Assembly: GCA_946612055.1 (NCBI GenBank)
Contig: CAMOEH010000019.1
Span: 1-5,625 of the forward strand
Length of the DNA stretch: 5,625 bases
Source of the DNA: an uncultured Bacillota bacterium
GTDB taxonomy: Bacteria; Bacillota_I; Bacilli_A; RFN20; CAG-826
Direction of reading: 5' to 3'
The notes under the pieces are model-generated. The model ran no database searches. It was not told where the DNA came from and saw only the letters and a program-made list of their open reading frames with translations. The translations under genes were made by a program, and so were the position numbers. Below are positions 1-5,625 of the stretch, piece after piece. Position 1 is the stretch's first letter, and each line of letters starts with the position of its first letter.

Positions 1-339
1 ATCGATAAGCAATATTACCAAGCCGCCCAAATCGATGCCGCTCCGAAATGGAAAGTCCTTTTACGAGTGACCGTTCCTCTTCTTTCGCCTCAAATCCTTT
101 ATATCCTTATTACTTCCTTTATCGGAGCGTTTAAGGAATATACCTCGATCGTTGGCTTATTCAATGGTCCAGGAACCTTGGGTAAAACCGAGCCGAATAT
201 GGAAACGATCGTCTATTACATCTATGACAACATTGCCGAACCTTCGATTGCTTCGGCTGCTGCCGTCTTCCTTTTCGTCATCATCTTGGCCTTCACCGCC
301 TTGCAATTCGCTGCATCGAAGAAGAGGGTCCATTATTAA
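1..339 (+). CDS. ABC importer permease, MalF/UgpA-like (CUT1 type), 3' end only
   Basis: This is the last 112 codons of an inner-membrane permease; the start lies left of the window. The frame is open from base 1 to TAA at 337-339. Residues 7-31 of the fragment form the cytoplasmic EAA loop that docks the ATPase (QAAQIDA, then Trp-Lys, ending in VTVPLLSP). Two hydrophobic segments follow, at about 31-47 and 85-104, with a periplasmic-type loop between them carrying METIVYYIYD. The basic end KKRVHY resembles many MalF/UgpA-class permeases of low-GC Gram-positives. Family knowledge: such subunits pair with a MalG-type partner, which is the next gene. The EAA loop is slightly unusual: Gln replaces the first Glu and Ala the usual Gly. 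Fold and role are confident; the transported substrate cannot be read from the fragment. Confidence 0.93.
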   Translation: MDKQYYQAAQIDAAPKWKVLLRVTVPLLSPQILYILITSFIGAFKEYTSIVGLFNGPGTLGKTEPNMETIVYYIYDNIAEPSIASAAAVFLFVIILAFTALQFAASKKRVHY

Positions 340-344
340 GGAGG
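338..344 (+). promoter_or_regulatory. Ribosome binding site for the second permease
   Basis: AAGGAGG ends six bases before the ATG at 351 and overlaps the TAA stop of the upstream permease. This is a near-perfect Shine-Dalgarno site. The overlap suggests translational coupling of the two permeases, as expected for partners made in equal amounts. Confidence 0.85.
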
Positions 345-350
345 TAAGTC

Positions 351-1325
351 ATGAAAGAGTATATCGATTTCACCAAAATCAAAGACGACGCCTCCTCTCA
401 GGGCATCGTCTTGTCTCTAGATGAATCCGGCAAGACCGCCGAAGCCATCAAAGCTTCTGATCGTGCCGCCCATATTATCGTCACCGTCTTCACGTATATC
501 TTCATTTTGGCTTTGGCGCTTGTGGTCATCTTCCCTTTCTATTGGATGATCATCACCTCCTTGAAGCAAAATTCCGAAATCCAAGCTTCGGTCCAGACCT
601 TCTTCCCACGCATCGTTATGTGGAGTAACTACGTCCACGTCCTCCAGGTTTTCAAATTCGGAATCTATATGCGCAACACAATCGTTGTTGGCATTGTCTC
701 GACCTTAGGAACTTTGATCACGACCATCTTGGCCGCCTTTGCTTTTGGCAAATTGCGCTTCAAAGGAAAAGGAGCGGTGTTCGCCATCTTCTTGATGACG
801 ATGATGATCCCGGGCGAAATGATGGTCATTACCAACTACATCACCGTTGCCTCCTTCGGCTGGATTGGCTCTGGGCAGACGCTACTGGATGCTTATGCTG
901 CGATGATCGTTCCTTTCTGGACTTCGGTCTTCTATATCTATTTGCTCCGTCAAAACATCATGCAGATTCCTAATGAGCTCTATCTCGCGGCCAAAGTCGA
1001 TGGCAAAAGCGATTGGGCCTTCTTATGGAAAGTCATCGTTCCGCTTGTTGCTCCGACCCTTATTTCCATCACTATCTTGAAATTCATGGGCACGTGGAAT
1101 TCCTATGTCTGGCCTCAACTTGTCACGGCCGGAAGCTCTTCCGAATATCAGCTCATCTCGAACGGTCTTCGTGGATCGGGATTCGTCGATCCGGATTCCG
1201 GGAATGTCGAATATGGCTACCAGATGGCCGCGACCGTCTTAGTCACCGTTCCGTTATTCCTCTTATTTATCTTCTTCCGTAAATACATCATGAAAGGCGT
1301 TGGCCGCGCTGGCATCAAAGGCTAG
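351..1325 (+). CDS. ABC importer permease, MalG/UgpE-like (CUT1 type)
   Basis: A complete 324-residue inner-membrane subunit, the expected partner of the upstream permease. About six hydrophobic segments are visible, near residues 43-66, 109-133, 141-165, 181-199, 233-248 and 291-309. The EAA loop is at about 210-236 (LAAKVDG, then a Trp-rich stretch, then VIVPLVAP). The C-terminus, Lys-Gly-Val-Gly-Arg-Ala-Gly-Ile-Lys-Gly, matches the usual MalG-family tail. The SD-supported ATG at 351 sets the start and leaves a hydrophilic N-terminus of about 40 residues, longer than usual for MalG-like proteins. The TAG stop is followed by the only sizeable gap in the window. Family knowledge: the two permeases form a heterodimer that takes ligand from an external binding protein and is driven by a MalK/MsmK/UgpC-type ATPase. 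Sugars, sugar derivatives or glycerol-phosphate compounds are typical cargo; the actual substrate is unknown. Confidence 0.95.
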   Translation: MKEYIDFTKIKDDASSQGIVLSLDESGKTAEAIKASDRAAHIIVTVFTYIFILALALVVIFPFYWMIITSLKQNSEIQASVQTFFPRIVMWSNYVHVLQVFKFGIYMRNTIVVGIVSTLGTLITTILAAFAFGKLRFKGKGAVFAIFLMTMMIPGEMMVITNYITVASFGWIGSGQTLLDAYAAMIVPFWTSVFYIYLLRQNIMQIPNELYLAAKVDGKSDWAFLWKVIVPLVAPTLISITILKFMGTWNSYVWPQLVTAGSSSEYQLISNGLRGSGFVDPDSGNVEYGYQMAATVLVTVPLFLLFIFFRKYIMKGVGRAGIKG

Positions 1326-1380
1326 AAAAAAAGATTTCTATGGCTTAGCCAAGAATAAAGAGAATCAAAGGAGTGAAATC
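1326..1380 (+). other. 55-base gap between permease and first binding protein
   Basis: This is the only intergenic stretch over 20 bases. It starts with an A-run, contains a weak TGGC-TTA-GCCA hairpin at 1341-1351 with no T-tract after it, and ends in the ribosome site of the next gene. I see no confident promoter or terminator. An RNA-processing or mRNA-stability role is possible but not supported by a clear signal. Confidence 0.4.
1367..1373 (+). promoter_or_regulatory. Ribosome binding site fixing the start of the first binding protein
   Basis: AAAGGAG lies seven bases before ATG 1381. The frame is also open upstream to a TTG at 1300, inside the permease gene, but that start would add 27 mostly charged residues ahead of the lipoprotein signal peptide. 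This site and the signal peptide both favour ATG 1381. Confidence 0.85.
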
Positions 1381-2922
1381 ATGAACAAAAAAATCGCGAC
1401 GTTATTCCCGCTTCTTGCAACGGCATTGCTGGCTTCTTGCGGTCAGAAAGATGAATCGACCTCTCAAGTTCCTTCGACCGAGGAGTCTTCTAAACCTTCG
1501 ACCGAGGAGTCTTCTGAACCTTCGGTCAAGCATTTCATCGATAACGAAACAACGATCGATTTCTGGTATAACGGAAACGATTCTTCGCAAGAATGGTTAA
1601 AATCCGCTGCCGAAAGCTTCAAAGCTAGTGTGGAACCTAACGTCACCGTGAAAGTGACCAAATCCTCTGGCTCTTTTGGCGACGCAGCAAAAGCCGTCAC
1701 CGATGGCATCGCTGCAAACAACTATCCAGATATCTTCGTTGGCTATCCTGATGCTGGCCAAGACATCATCAACGCCAACAAATGCCTTAACCTCGAGCCT
1801 TATATCAATAACGCCGAATATGGCTTAAGCGCAGAAGAACACGACGACTATGTCGAAGAATTCCTTGAAGAAGGAAGCAATTACGCCATGCCTGGTGTTT
1901 ATTCCTTCTCCTTCTGCAAATCGACCGAGGCTCTTTATTACAATAAACAAAAACTTCGCGACCTCGTCTTGCCTGGCGTTAACAATGGCCTCCCTATTGG
2001 CGATAATTATTACAACAACCTCACTTGGGATGAATTCTTTGATGTCTATTGCCCGGCTTTGATGGCCTATAACGAAACGTTAGACGATGCCCATAAGCTC
2101 TTCACCATCGCTGAAAAAGGGAGCGCGATCCTCTCTTATGACTCCGATGAAAACCTCTTCATCACGTTGGCCGAACAATATGGATACGGCTATACCAGCG
2201 TTGACAAAGTCACCGGCAAAGCCGAAATCCTCTTCAATAACCAAGACATGAGAGATCTCATGAAAAAATGGAATGGCTATCGTAATGCGAATTACGTTTG
2301 CTCGGAACTCTCCGCTGCTAAAGTCAGAGGAAACAAGCTCCTTGCTGCCGATAATGCACTCTTCTATATTGGCTCTACTGGCGGCGTCACCTATGCCCAA
2401 GATGCCCAAAAAGCTGGCTTTGAAGTTGGCGTTGCCGCCATCCCTCAGGCCAATCTTTCTGCTCGCAAAGTCATCCTTCAAGGACCGTCTTTGATCTTCT
2501 TGAAGCATCCGGGCAAAGAAGGCGAAAAATATGATCAAGACAAAGCCCTTGCTTCTTGGTTATTCGCCAAATATATCACCAACTACGACCATTGCGTCAC
2601 CTGGAGCTATAACACGGGTTATACTCCGATCCGCTACTCGGTTTATGAATCCGCAGAATGGGCCGATTATTGCGACGAAACCCAATACGAGACCCTCGAC
2701 TTCGAAAGACTTCAAGCCGCGACGGCAGCCTATGTTAGCACCCTTTCTACGGATGAATATTTCACCTCGCCCGTCTTCTGGGGCAGTTCTGCCGCTCGTG
2801 GACAAGCCGGGTCGCTTACGGGCAATATCTTGAATCTCACCAAAGAGGAAGCGACCGATGAAAAGATCGCCGATCTCTTCAACACCGCTTATAACAACAC
2901 CAAAGGCAAAATGCCAAGCTAA
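1381..2922 (+). CDS. ABC importer substrate-binding lipoprotein, first of a tandem pair
   Basis: A 513-residue extracellular solute-binding protein anchored by lipid. The signal peptide is basic (MNKK) then hydrophobic, with lipobox Leu-Ala-Ser-Cys and lipidated Cys20. A flexible Ser/Thr/Glu/Pro linker follows (about 22-49) containing a 24-base tandem duplication. The binding domain starts near residue 57 with the strand TIDFWYNGND, and continues with YPDIFVGYPD (115-124), STEALYYN (181-188), TWDEF (215-219), YDSD (253-256), GSTGG (331-335), LQGPS (366-370), FAKYITN (395-401) and PIRYS (416-420). This order fits the MalE/UgpB-like class 1 extracellular solute-binding family, although at 513 residues it is longer than many members. 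The next gene encodes a paralogue with the same motif series. It should deliver a ligand to the upstream permeases. Many aromatic residues suit a carbohydrate-like ligand, but the cargo is not identifiable. Confidence 0.92.
   Translation: MNKKIATLFPLLATALLASCGQKDESTSQVPSTEESSKPSTEESSEPSVKHFIDNETTIDFWYNGNDSSQEWLKSAAESFKASVEPNVTVKVTKSSGSFGDAAKAVTDGIAANNYPDIFVGYPDAGQDIINANKCLNLEPYINNAEYGLSAEEHDDYVEEFLEEGSNYAMPGVYSFSFCKSTEALYYNKQKLRDLVLPGVNNGLPIGDNYYNNLTWDEFFDVYCPALMAYNETLDDAHKLFTIAEKGSAILSYDSDENLFITLAEQYGYGYTSVDKVTGKAEILFNNQDMRDLMKKWNGYRNANYVCSELSAAKVRGNKLLAADNALFYIGSTGGVTYAQDAQKAGFEVGVAAIPQANLSARKVILQGPSLIFLKHPGKEGEKYDQDKALASWLFAKYITNYDHCVTWSYNTGYTPIRYSVYESAEWADYCDETQYETLDFERLQAATAAYVSTLSTDEYFTSPVFWGSSAARGQAGSLTGNILNLTKEEATDEKIADLFNTAYNNTKGKMPS
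1471..1524 (+). repeat. 24-base tandem duplication in the lipoprotein linker
   Basis: Two 24-base units (1471-1494 and 1495-1518) differ at one base and are followed by a 6-base start of a third copy. They encode PSTEESSK and PSTEESSE, then PS. The unit is a multiple of three, so copy change would alter tether length without breaking the frame. Confidence 0.9.
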
Positions 2923-2924
2923 TT

Positions 2925-2929
2925 GGAGG
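2925..2929 (+). promoter_or_regulatory. Ribosome binding site fixing the start of the second binding protein
   Basis: GGAGG sits five bases before ATG 2935 and immediately after the upstream TAA. A TTG at 2923 is in frame but overlaps this site, so it cannot be its own well-spaced start. ATG 2935 also gives a typical MNKK lipoprotein signal peptide. Confidence 0.85.
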
Positions 2930-2934
2930 CCAAT

Positions 2935-4479
2935 ATGAACAAAAAACTATTAACCTTATCTTTACTTCCACTCTCCCTAGCTCTTGTTGCTTGCGGAGGA
3001 GGGGAAAAGACAAGCTCGACGGAGGACTCTACGCCATCCTCTACGGACTCTACGCCAACCTCTAAGCCGATTGAAATTTCCTTTTGGACGACATTTGGAC
3101 AGAAAAATGGCGAAGCGTTAGCCAAAACCGCAGGCGATTTCAACCGCCTCGTCAAAGAGCACATGAACATCGACGTCAATGTGAATCCCACCTATATCGG
3201 TGGTTATGGCGACGTCTATAACAACCGAAGCAAAGCCCTTCTTACCAACAACCATCCGACGATGGCCATCGCTTATCCTGACCACGTTGCAGCTTATTTG
3301 CAGGAAGAAAAAGGCGACGCCGGGAAATTCGTTGTCAATCTCGAAGATTATTTCGACGATGCCGAAGTTGGCTTTGGCAAACAGGCTTGGCTCGGCGATA
3401 GCAAAGACGGTCAGGTGTTTGGAAAGGATGATATCGTCGACAATTTCATCGACGAAGGCACCCATTATCTTCGCGAAGGCTCTTATTCTTATCCCTTCAT
3501 GAAATCGAGCGAGGCGCTCTTCTATAACCTCGACGCTGTGGAACTCGCTTTCAAAGGATGGAAGCCAGAAGTTGGAACCTCGACCACCAAAGTCCAAGAA
3601 TACATGAATAGCATCACTTGGGATGAATTCATCGATTTATGCGCCTATATCAACGAGCACAAAGCTTCCGTTTTGTCCACGATTAAGACCCCGTTCTATT
3701 ACGATTCCGACGGCAACCTCTTTGTCTCAAAAATGTATCAAAATGACATTCCTTACGCTCATTACGATGAGAGCAAGAAGCTTGGTGTGGTTGATTTCGA
3801 AACTGGCGAAGCTAGAAGCAGAGCCGAAGCGATGGTCAAGACGCTCAAGGCTCAATTTGATGCTGGCACCTTCAAAACCAAAGGGACCGAAGGAACTTAT
3901 GGATCCGATTCCTTTAAAAAAGGCGAATCCGTGTTTACGGTCGGTTCTACCGGCGGAACCGGATATAACATGCCCGATGGCGATGGATTCAAAGTCGGTG
4001 TTTGCAAAGTCCCAGTCAGCAACGACAATCCGCTTTTCGTCACCCAAGGACCGACGATCTGCATCTTCAATAACCGCAACCTCTCCGCCGAAGAGAATGC
4101 CCTTAAGGTGAAACTTGCCTGGATGTTTGCCAAATACATCACCAACCCCGATGTCAACGTTTATCAATGCACGTATGGCTCGGAAGGGTATTTGCCAATC
4201 CGCTATAGCGCTTATGAGACGGCCGAATTCCAGCAATTCATTGCCGATCCAGACGATATCTTCTCGAAGACCGCTCATCTTCTCATCGACGAAATTGATG
4301 GAAGATATATCAACCCCAGCGTCTTTGCTGGAAGTGCGGATCTTCGCGACAAAGCCGGCGGCATTTTGACGAAAGCCTTCTCCACCAACATGTCTAGCCT
4401 TGACGATGCCGGCATTAATGAAGCAATCAGCAGCATCTTCACCGAACAAATCGAAGCGGCGAAAGGCAAATTCCGTTAA
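2935..4479 (+). CDS. ABC importer substrate-binding lipoprotein, second of a tandem pair
   Basis: A 514-residue extracellular solute-binding lipoprotein. The signal peptide ends in Leu-Val-Ala-Cys with Cys20 as the lipid-modified residue, followed by a Gly/Ser/Thr/Pro linker to about residue 45 with a 21-base tandem duplication. The binding domain repeats the motif order of its neighbour: EISFW (47-51), AYPD (113-116), SSEALFYN (191-198), TWDEF (228-232), YDSDGNLF (256-263), GSTGG (337-341), TQGPT (370-374), FAKYITN (398-404), PIRYS (421-425) and VFAGS (463-467). The two genes therefore look like an old duplication. Between YPD and the following F..EG motif this copy is about 18 residues longer. 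Only 12 bases separate it from the upstream stop, so the pair is very likely co-translated. The role is to capture a ligand outside the cell and pass it to the permeases; ligand unknown and possibly different from that of the first copy. Confidence 0.92.
   Translation: MNKKLLTLSLLPLSLALVACGGGEKTSSTEDSTPSSTDSTPTSKPIEISFWTTFGQKNGEALAKTAGDFNRLVKEHMNIDVNVNPTYIGGYGDVYNNRSKALLTNNHPTMAIAYPDHVAAYLQEEKGDAGKFVVNLEDYFDDAEVGFGKQAWLGDSKDGQVFGKDDIVDNFIDEGTHYLREGSYSYPFMKSSEALFYNLDAVELAFKGWKPEVGTSTTKVQEYMNSITWDEFIDLCAYINEHKASVLSTIKTPFYYDSDGNLFVSKMYQNDIPYAHYDESKKLGVVDFETGEARSRAEAMVKTLKAQFDAGTFKTKGTEGTYGSDSFKKGESVFTVGSTGGTGYNMPDGDGFKVGVCKVPVSNDNPLFVTQGPTICIFNNRNLSAEENALKVKLAWMFAKYITNPDVNVYQCTYGSEGYLPIRYSAYETAEFQQFIADPDDIFSKTAHLLIDEIDGRYINPSVFAGSADLRDKAGGILTKAFSTNMSSLDDAGINEAISSIFTEQIEAAKGKFR
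3024..3065 (+). repeat. 21-base tandem duplication in the lipoprotein linker
   Basis: Units 3024-3044 and 3045-3065 share GGACTCTACGCCA and most of the rest, giving DSTPSST then DSTPTSK. The unit is a multiple of three and lies in the unstructured tether after Cys20, at the position where the other two lipoproteins also carry repeats. Confidence 0.85.
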
Positions 4480-4483
4480 GAAA

Positions 4484-4487
4484 GGAG
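4484..4487 (+). promoter_or_regulatory. Ribosome binding site for the nuclease lipoprotein
   Basis: GGAG within AAAGGAGAAA ends six bases before ATG 4494, in the 14-base gap after the second binding protein. The site and short gap put the nuclease in the same transcription unit and decide its start. Confidence 0.85.
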
Positions 4488-4493
4488 AAACGA

Positions 4494-5625
4494 ATGAAAT
4501 TTAAAAAAATCCTAGCTCTATTCTTGCTATCGGGCATTATCGCTCTCCCTTCTTGCGGCGGAGCCGATAATACAGAAACAAAGCCAGAGAGCAGCACCTC
4601 CGAAACAGAATCAGAGAGCAGCAGCACCTCCGAGGGTATCTCTACCGTTGATTATGTTCACGACGGCACTGTTTCTCTTGGCCTTGATTATCATGGCAAA
4701 ACGTTTGCTAACGATGGCATTGAACAAGTCAACGTCCGTAAATCCGGCGACGCCTACATCGGCTTTATCGATGGCGATACGGCTCACTTCACCCCGAAAT
4801 CCGGCGGCGAATTGATCAAAGCCCGTTTCTATGGCATCGATACCCCAGAATCTACCGGCAAAGTCCAGCCGTGGGGCAAAGAAGCGAGCAATTACACCAA
4901 AGAAAAACTGAAAGAAGCGGATGAAAACGGGACGATTGTCCTTTCTTCTCCGCAAGAAACCTATGGTATCCCATCTCCTGACTCCACCGGCACGCGTTAT
5001 GTTTCTTTGGTTTGGATTAACCCAACCGTCAAAAACGCGCCGATTGAATCTCTTTATCTTCTCAATCTCATGATTGTCCAAGATGGCTATTCTTGGGTGA
5101 AAAACGTCGATGATATCCCTTCTTATCGCGACACTTTCTATGCCGCTCAAGATCAAGCTAGGGCACTTGGCCTCAATCTTTTCTCTGGCACGATTCCCGA
5201 TACCTTCAATAATGGCGGATATGAAGAGACCTCTATCGGTGATCTCCGCGATGAATTTGTTGAATGCATCAAAGATCCAAATCACAAAAATGCCTACGAC
5301 AACCGTCGCGTTCGTATTTATGGCACGGTTGCTGGCTTCTCCAACAAAATCCTCTATCTCCAGGATTACATCAAAGAATATAACGAAGATGGCACCGAAA
5401 CCGGCGAAGGCCATTACGCCGGCATCAATATCTTCGTTGGCGCGGCAAGCATCGCGAGCAAATTCACGAAACTAGGAACTTATATTTCCGTTGCTGGCCT
5501 AGCTCAAGATAGCGAGAATTTTGGCTTCCAGATTACCGATACCAATTTCCCTCGCGTCTCTTACGATGCCGAGAAAGATGCTCAAGTCATCTATACCGCA
5601 GAGCAAAATTTTGACCACGCGCTTG
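4494..5625 (+). CDS. Surface lipoprotein nuclease, SNase (thermonuclease) family with probable OB-fold C-terminal domain; 3' end outside window
   Basis: The frame is open for 377 codons to the window edge. A basic-hydrophobic signal peptide ends in Leu-Pro-Ser-Cys (Cys21), so the product should be tethered to the outer membrane face. A Ser/Thr/Glu linker spans about 24-48. The SNase domain covers about 80-232: FIDGDT (91-96), RFYGIDTPES (111-120), WGKEASNYTKEKL (127-139), DSTGTRYV (163-170) and a helical end AAQDQARALGLNLFSG. By alignment with staphylococcal nuclease, Asp95, Arg111, Asp115, Thr116, Glu118 and Arg168 match Asp21, Arg35, Asp40, Thr41, Glu43 and Arg87, the calcium-binding and catalytic set, so it looks active on DNA and/or RNA. 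Residues about 248-350, with RRVRIYGTVAGF and LYLQD, resemble an OB-fold nucleic-acid-binding module; this part is less certain. It is the last visible gene of the importer cluster. Exact domain end and length are unknown because the gene is cut. Confidence 0.9.
   Translation, partial: MKFKKILALFLLSGIIALPSCGGADNTETKPESSTSETESESSSTSEGISTVDYVHDGTVSLGLDYHGKTFANDGIEQVNVRKSGDAYIGFIDGDTAHFTPKSGGELIKARFYGIDTPESTGKVQPWGKEASNYTKEKLKEADENGTIVLSSPQETYGIPSPDSTGTRYVSLVWINPTVKNAPIESLYLLNLMIVQDGYSWVKNVDDIPSYRDTFYAAQDQARALGLNLFSGTIPDTFNNGGYEETSIGDLRDEFVECIKDPNHKNAYDNRRVRIYGTVAGFSNKILYLQDYIKEYNEDGTETGEGHYAGINIFVGAASIASKFTKLGTYISVAGLAQDSENFGFQITDTNFPRVSYDAEKDAQVIYTAEQNFDHAL
4587..4634 (+). repeat. Imperfect duplication in the nuclease linker
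   Basis: GAGAGCAGCACCTCCGA at 4587-4603 recurs at 4614-4633 with one extra AGC codon, encoding ESSTSE and ESSSTSE. It lies between the lipidated Cys21 and the nuclease domain. The extra serine codon looks like an in-frame slippage product. Confidence 0.75.

Noticed and set aside
1341..1351. TGGC-TTA-GCCA inverted repeat as a terminator
   Set aside because: Only four pairs, a three-base loop and no following T-run; too weak to call, and a ribosome site follows closely.
1300..1380. TTG start at 1300 extending the first binding protein by 27 residues and overlapping the permease gene
   Set aside because: The added residues are mainly charged and would hide the signal peptide; ATG 1381 has a well-spaced ribosome site and gives a textbook lipoprotein start.
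1471..1524. Linker repeats as a CRISPR array or mobile-element footprint
   Set aside because: The units are directly adjacent without spacers, in frame, and encode a low-complexity tether.
2923..2934. TTG start at 2923 for the second binding protein
   Set aside because: It overlaps the GGAGG ribosome site that serves ATG 2935.
3727..4449. 240-codon open frame on the minus strand opposite the second binding protein
   Set aside because: It is a mirror of the coding strand's codon pattern, lies wholly inside a clear gene and has no recognisable domain.
4611..5414. Long open frame on the minus strand opposite the nuclease gene
   Set aside because: The plus-strand frame has clear SNase motifs and a ribosome site; the antisense translation shows no recognisable motif and is explained by codon bias of the real gene.
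1..5625. Mycoplasma genetic code (TGA as Trp)
   Set aside because: Trp codons are TGG and no in-frame TGA occurs in the five genes. All visible stops are TAA or TAG, so the window gives no evidence for recoding, though it cannot prove that TGA is a stop.

Overview
The window holds five consecutive plus-strand genes, packed like one operon: the 3' end of an ABC-importer permease, a complete second permease, two complete paralogous substrate-binding lipoproteins, and the first 377 codons of a lipoprotein nuclease of the staphylococcal nuclease (SNase) family that runs off the right edge. Coding density is almost total. The longest gene-free stretch is 55 bases (1326-1380), and the other junctions are 10 to 14 bases. 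No tRNA, rRNA, mobile element, CRISPR array, promoter or convincing terminator was found.

Organism: strong Shine-Dalgarno sites (AAGGAGG/AAAGGAG type), lipobox lipoproteins with Ser/Thr/Glu-rich linkers and no outer-membrane features point to a monoderm of the Bacillota or an Acholeplasma-like relative, perhaps an uncultured host-associated Bacilli lineage. GC is near the high forties by eye. Trp is TGG, no gene contains in-frame TGA, and the four stops seen are TAA, TAG, TAA, TAA, so nothing indicates the mycoplasma code. The lineage is inference only.

Layout: 1-339 is the MalF/UgpA-like permease end; 351-1325 the MalG/UgpE-like permease; 1381-2922 and 2935-4479 the two binding lipoproteins; 4494 to the edge the nuclease lipoprotein. 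Each complete start has a good ribosome site, which corrects two over-extended TTG starts.

How they may work together: the permeases form the membrane channel of a CUT1-type importer (the sugar / glycerol-phosphate class), powered by an ATPase not encoded here. The two anchored binding proteins could feed the same channel with related or different ligands. The nuclease would sit on the outer membrane face beside them. The most interesting reading is a surface nucleic-acid scavenging unit in which extracellular DNA/RNA is cut and a breakdown product imported. The sequence is compatible with this but does not prove it; a sugar importer with an unrelated neighbouring nuclease remains possible.
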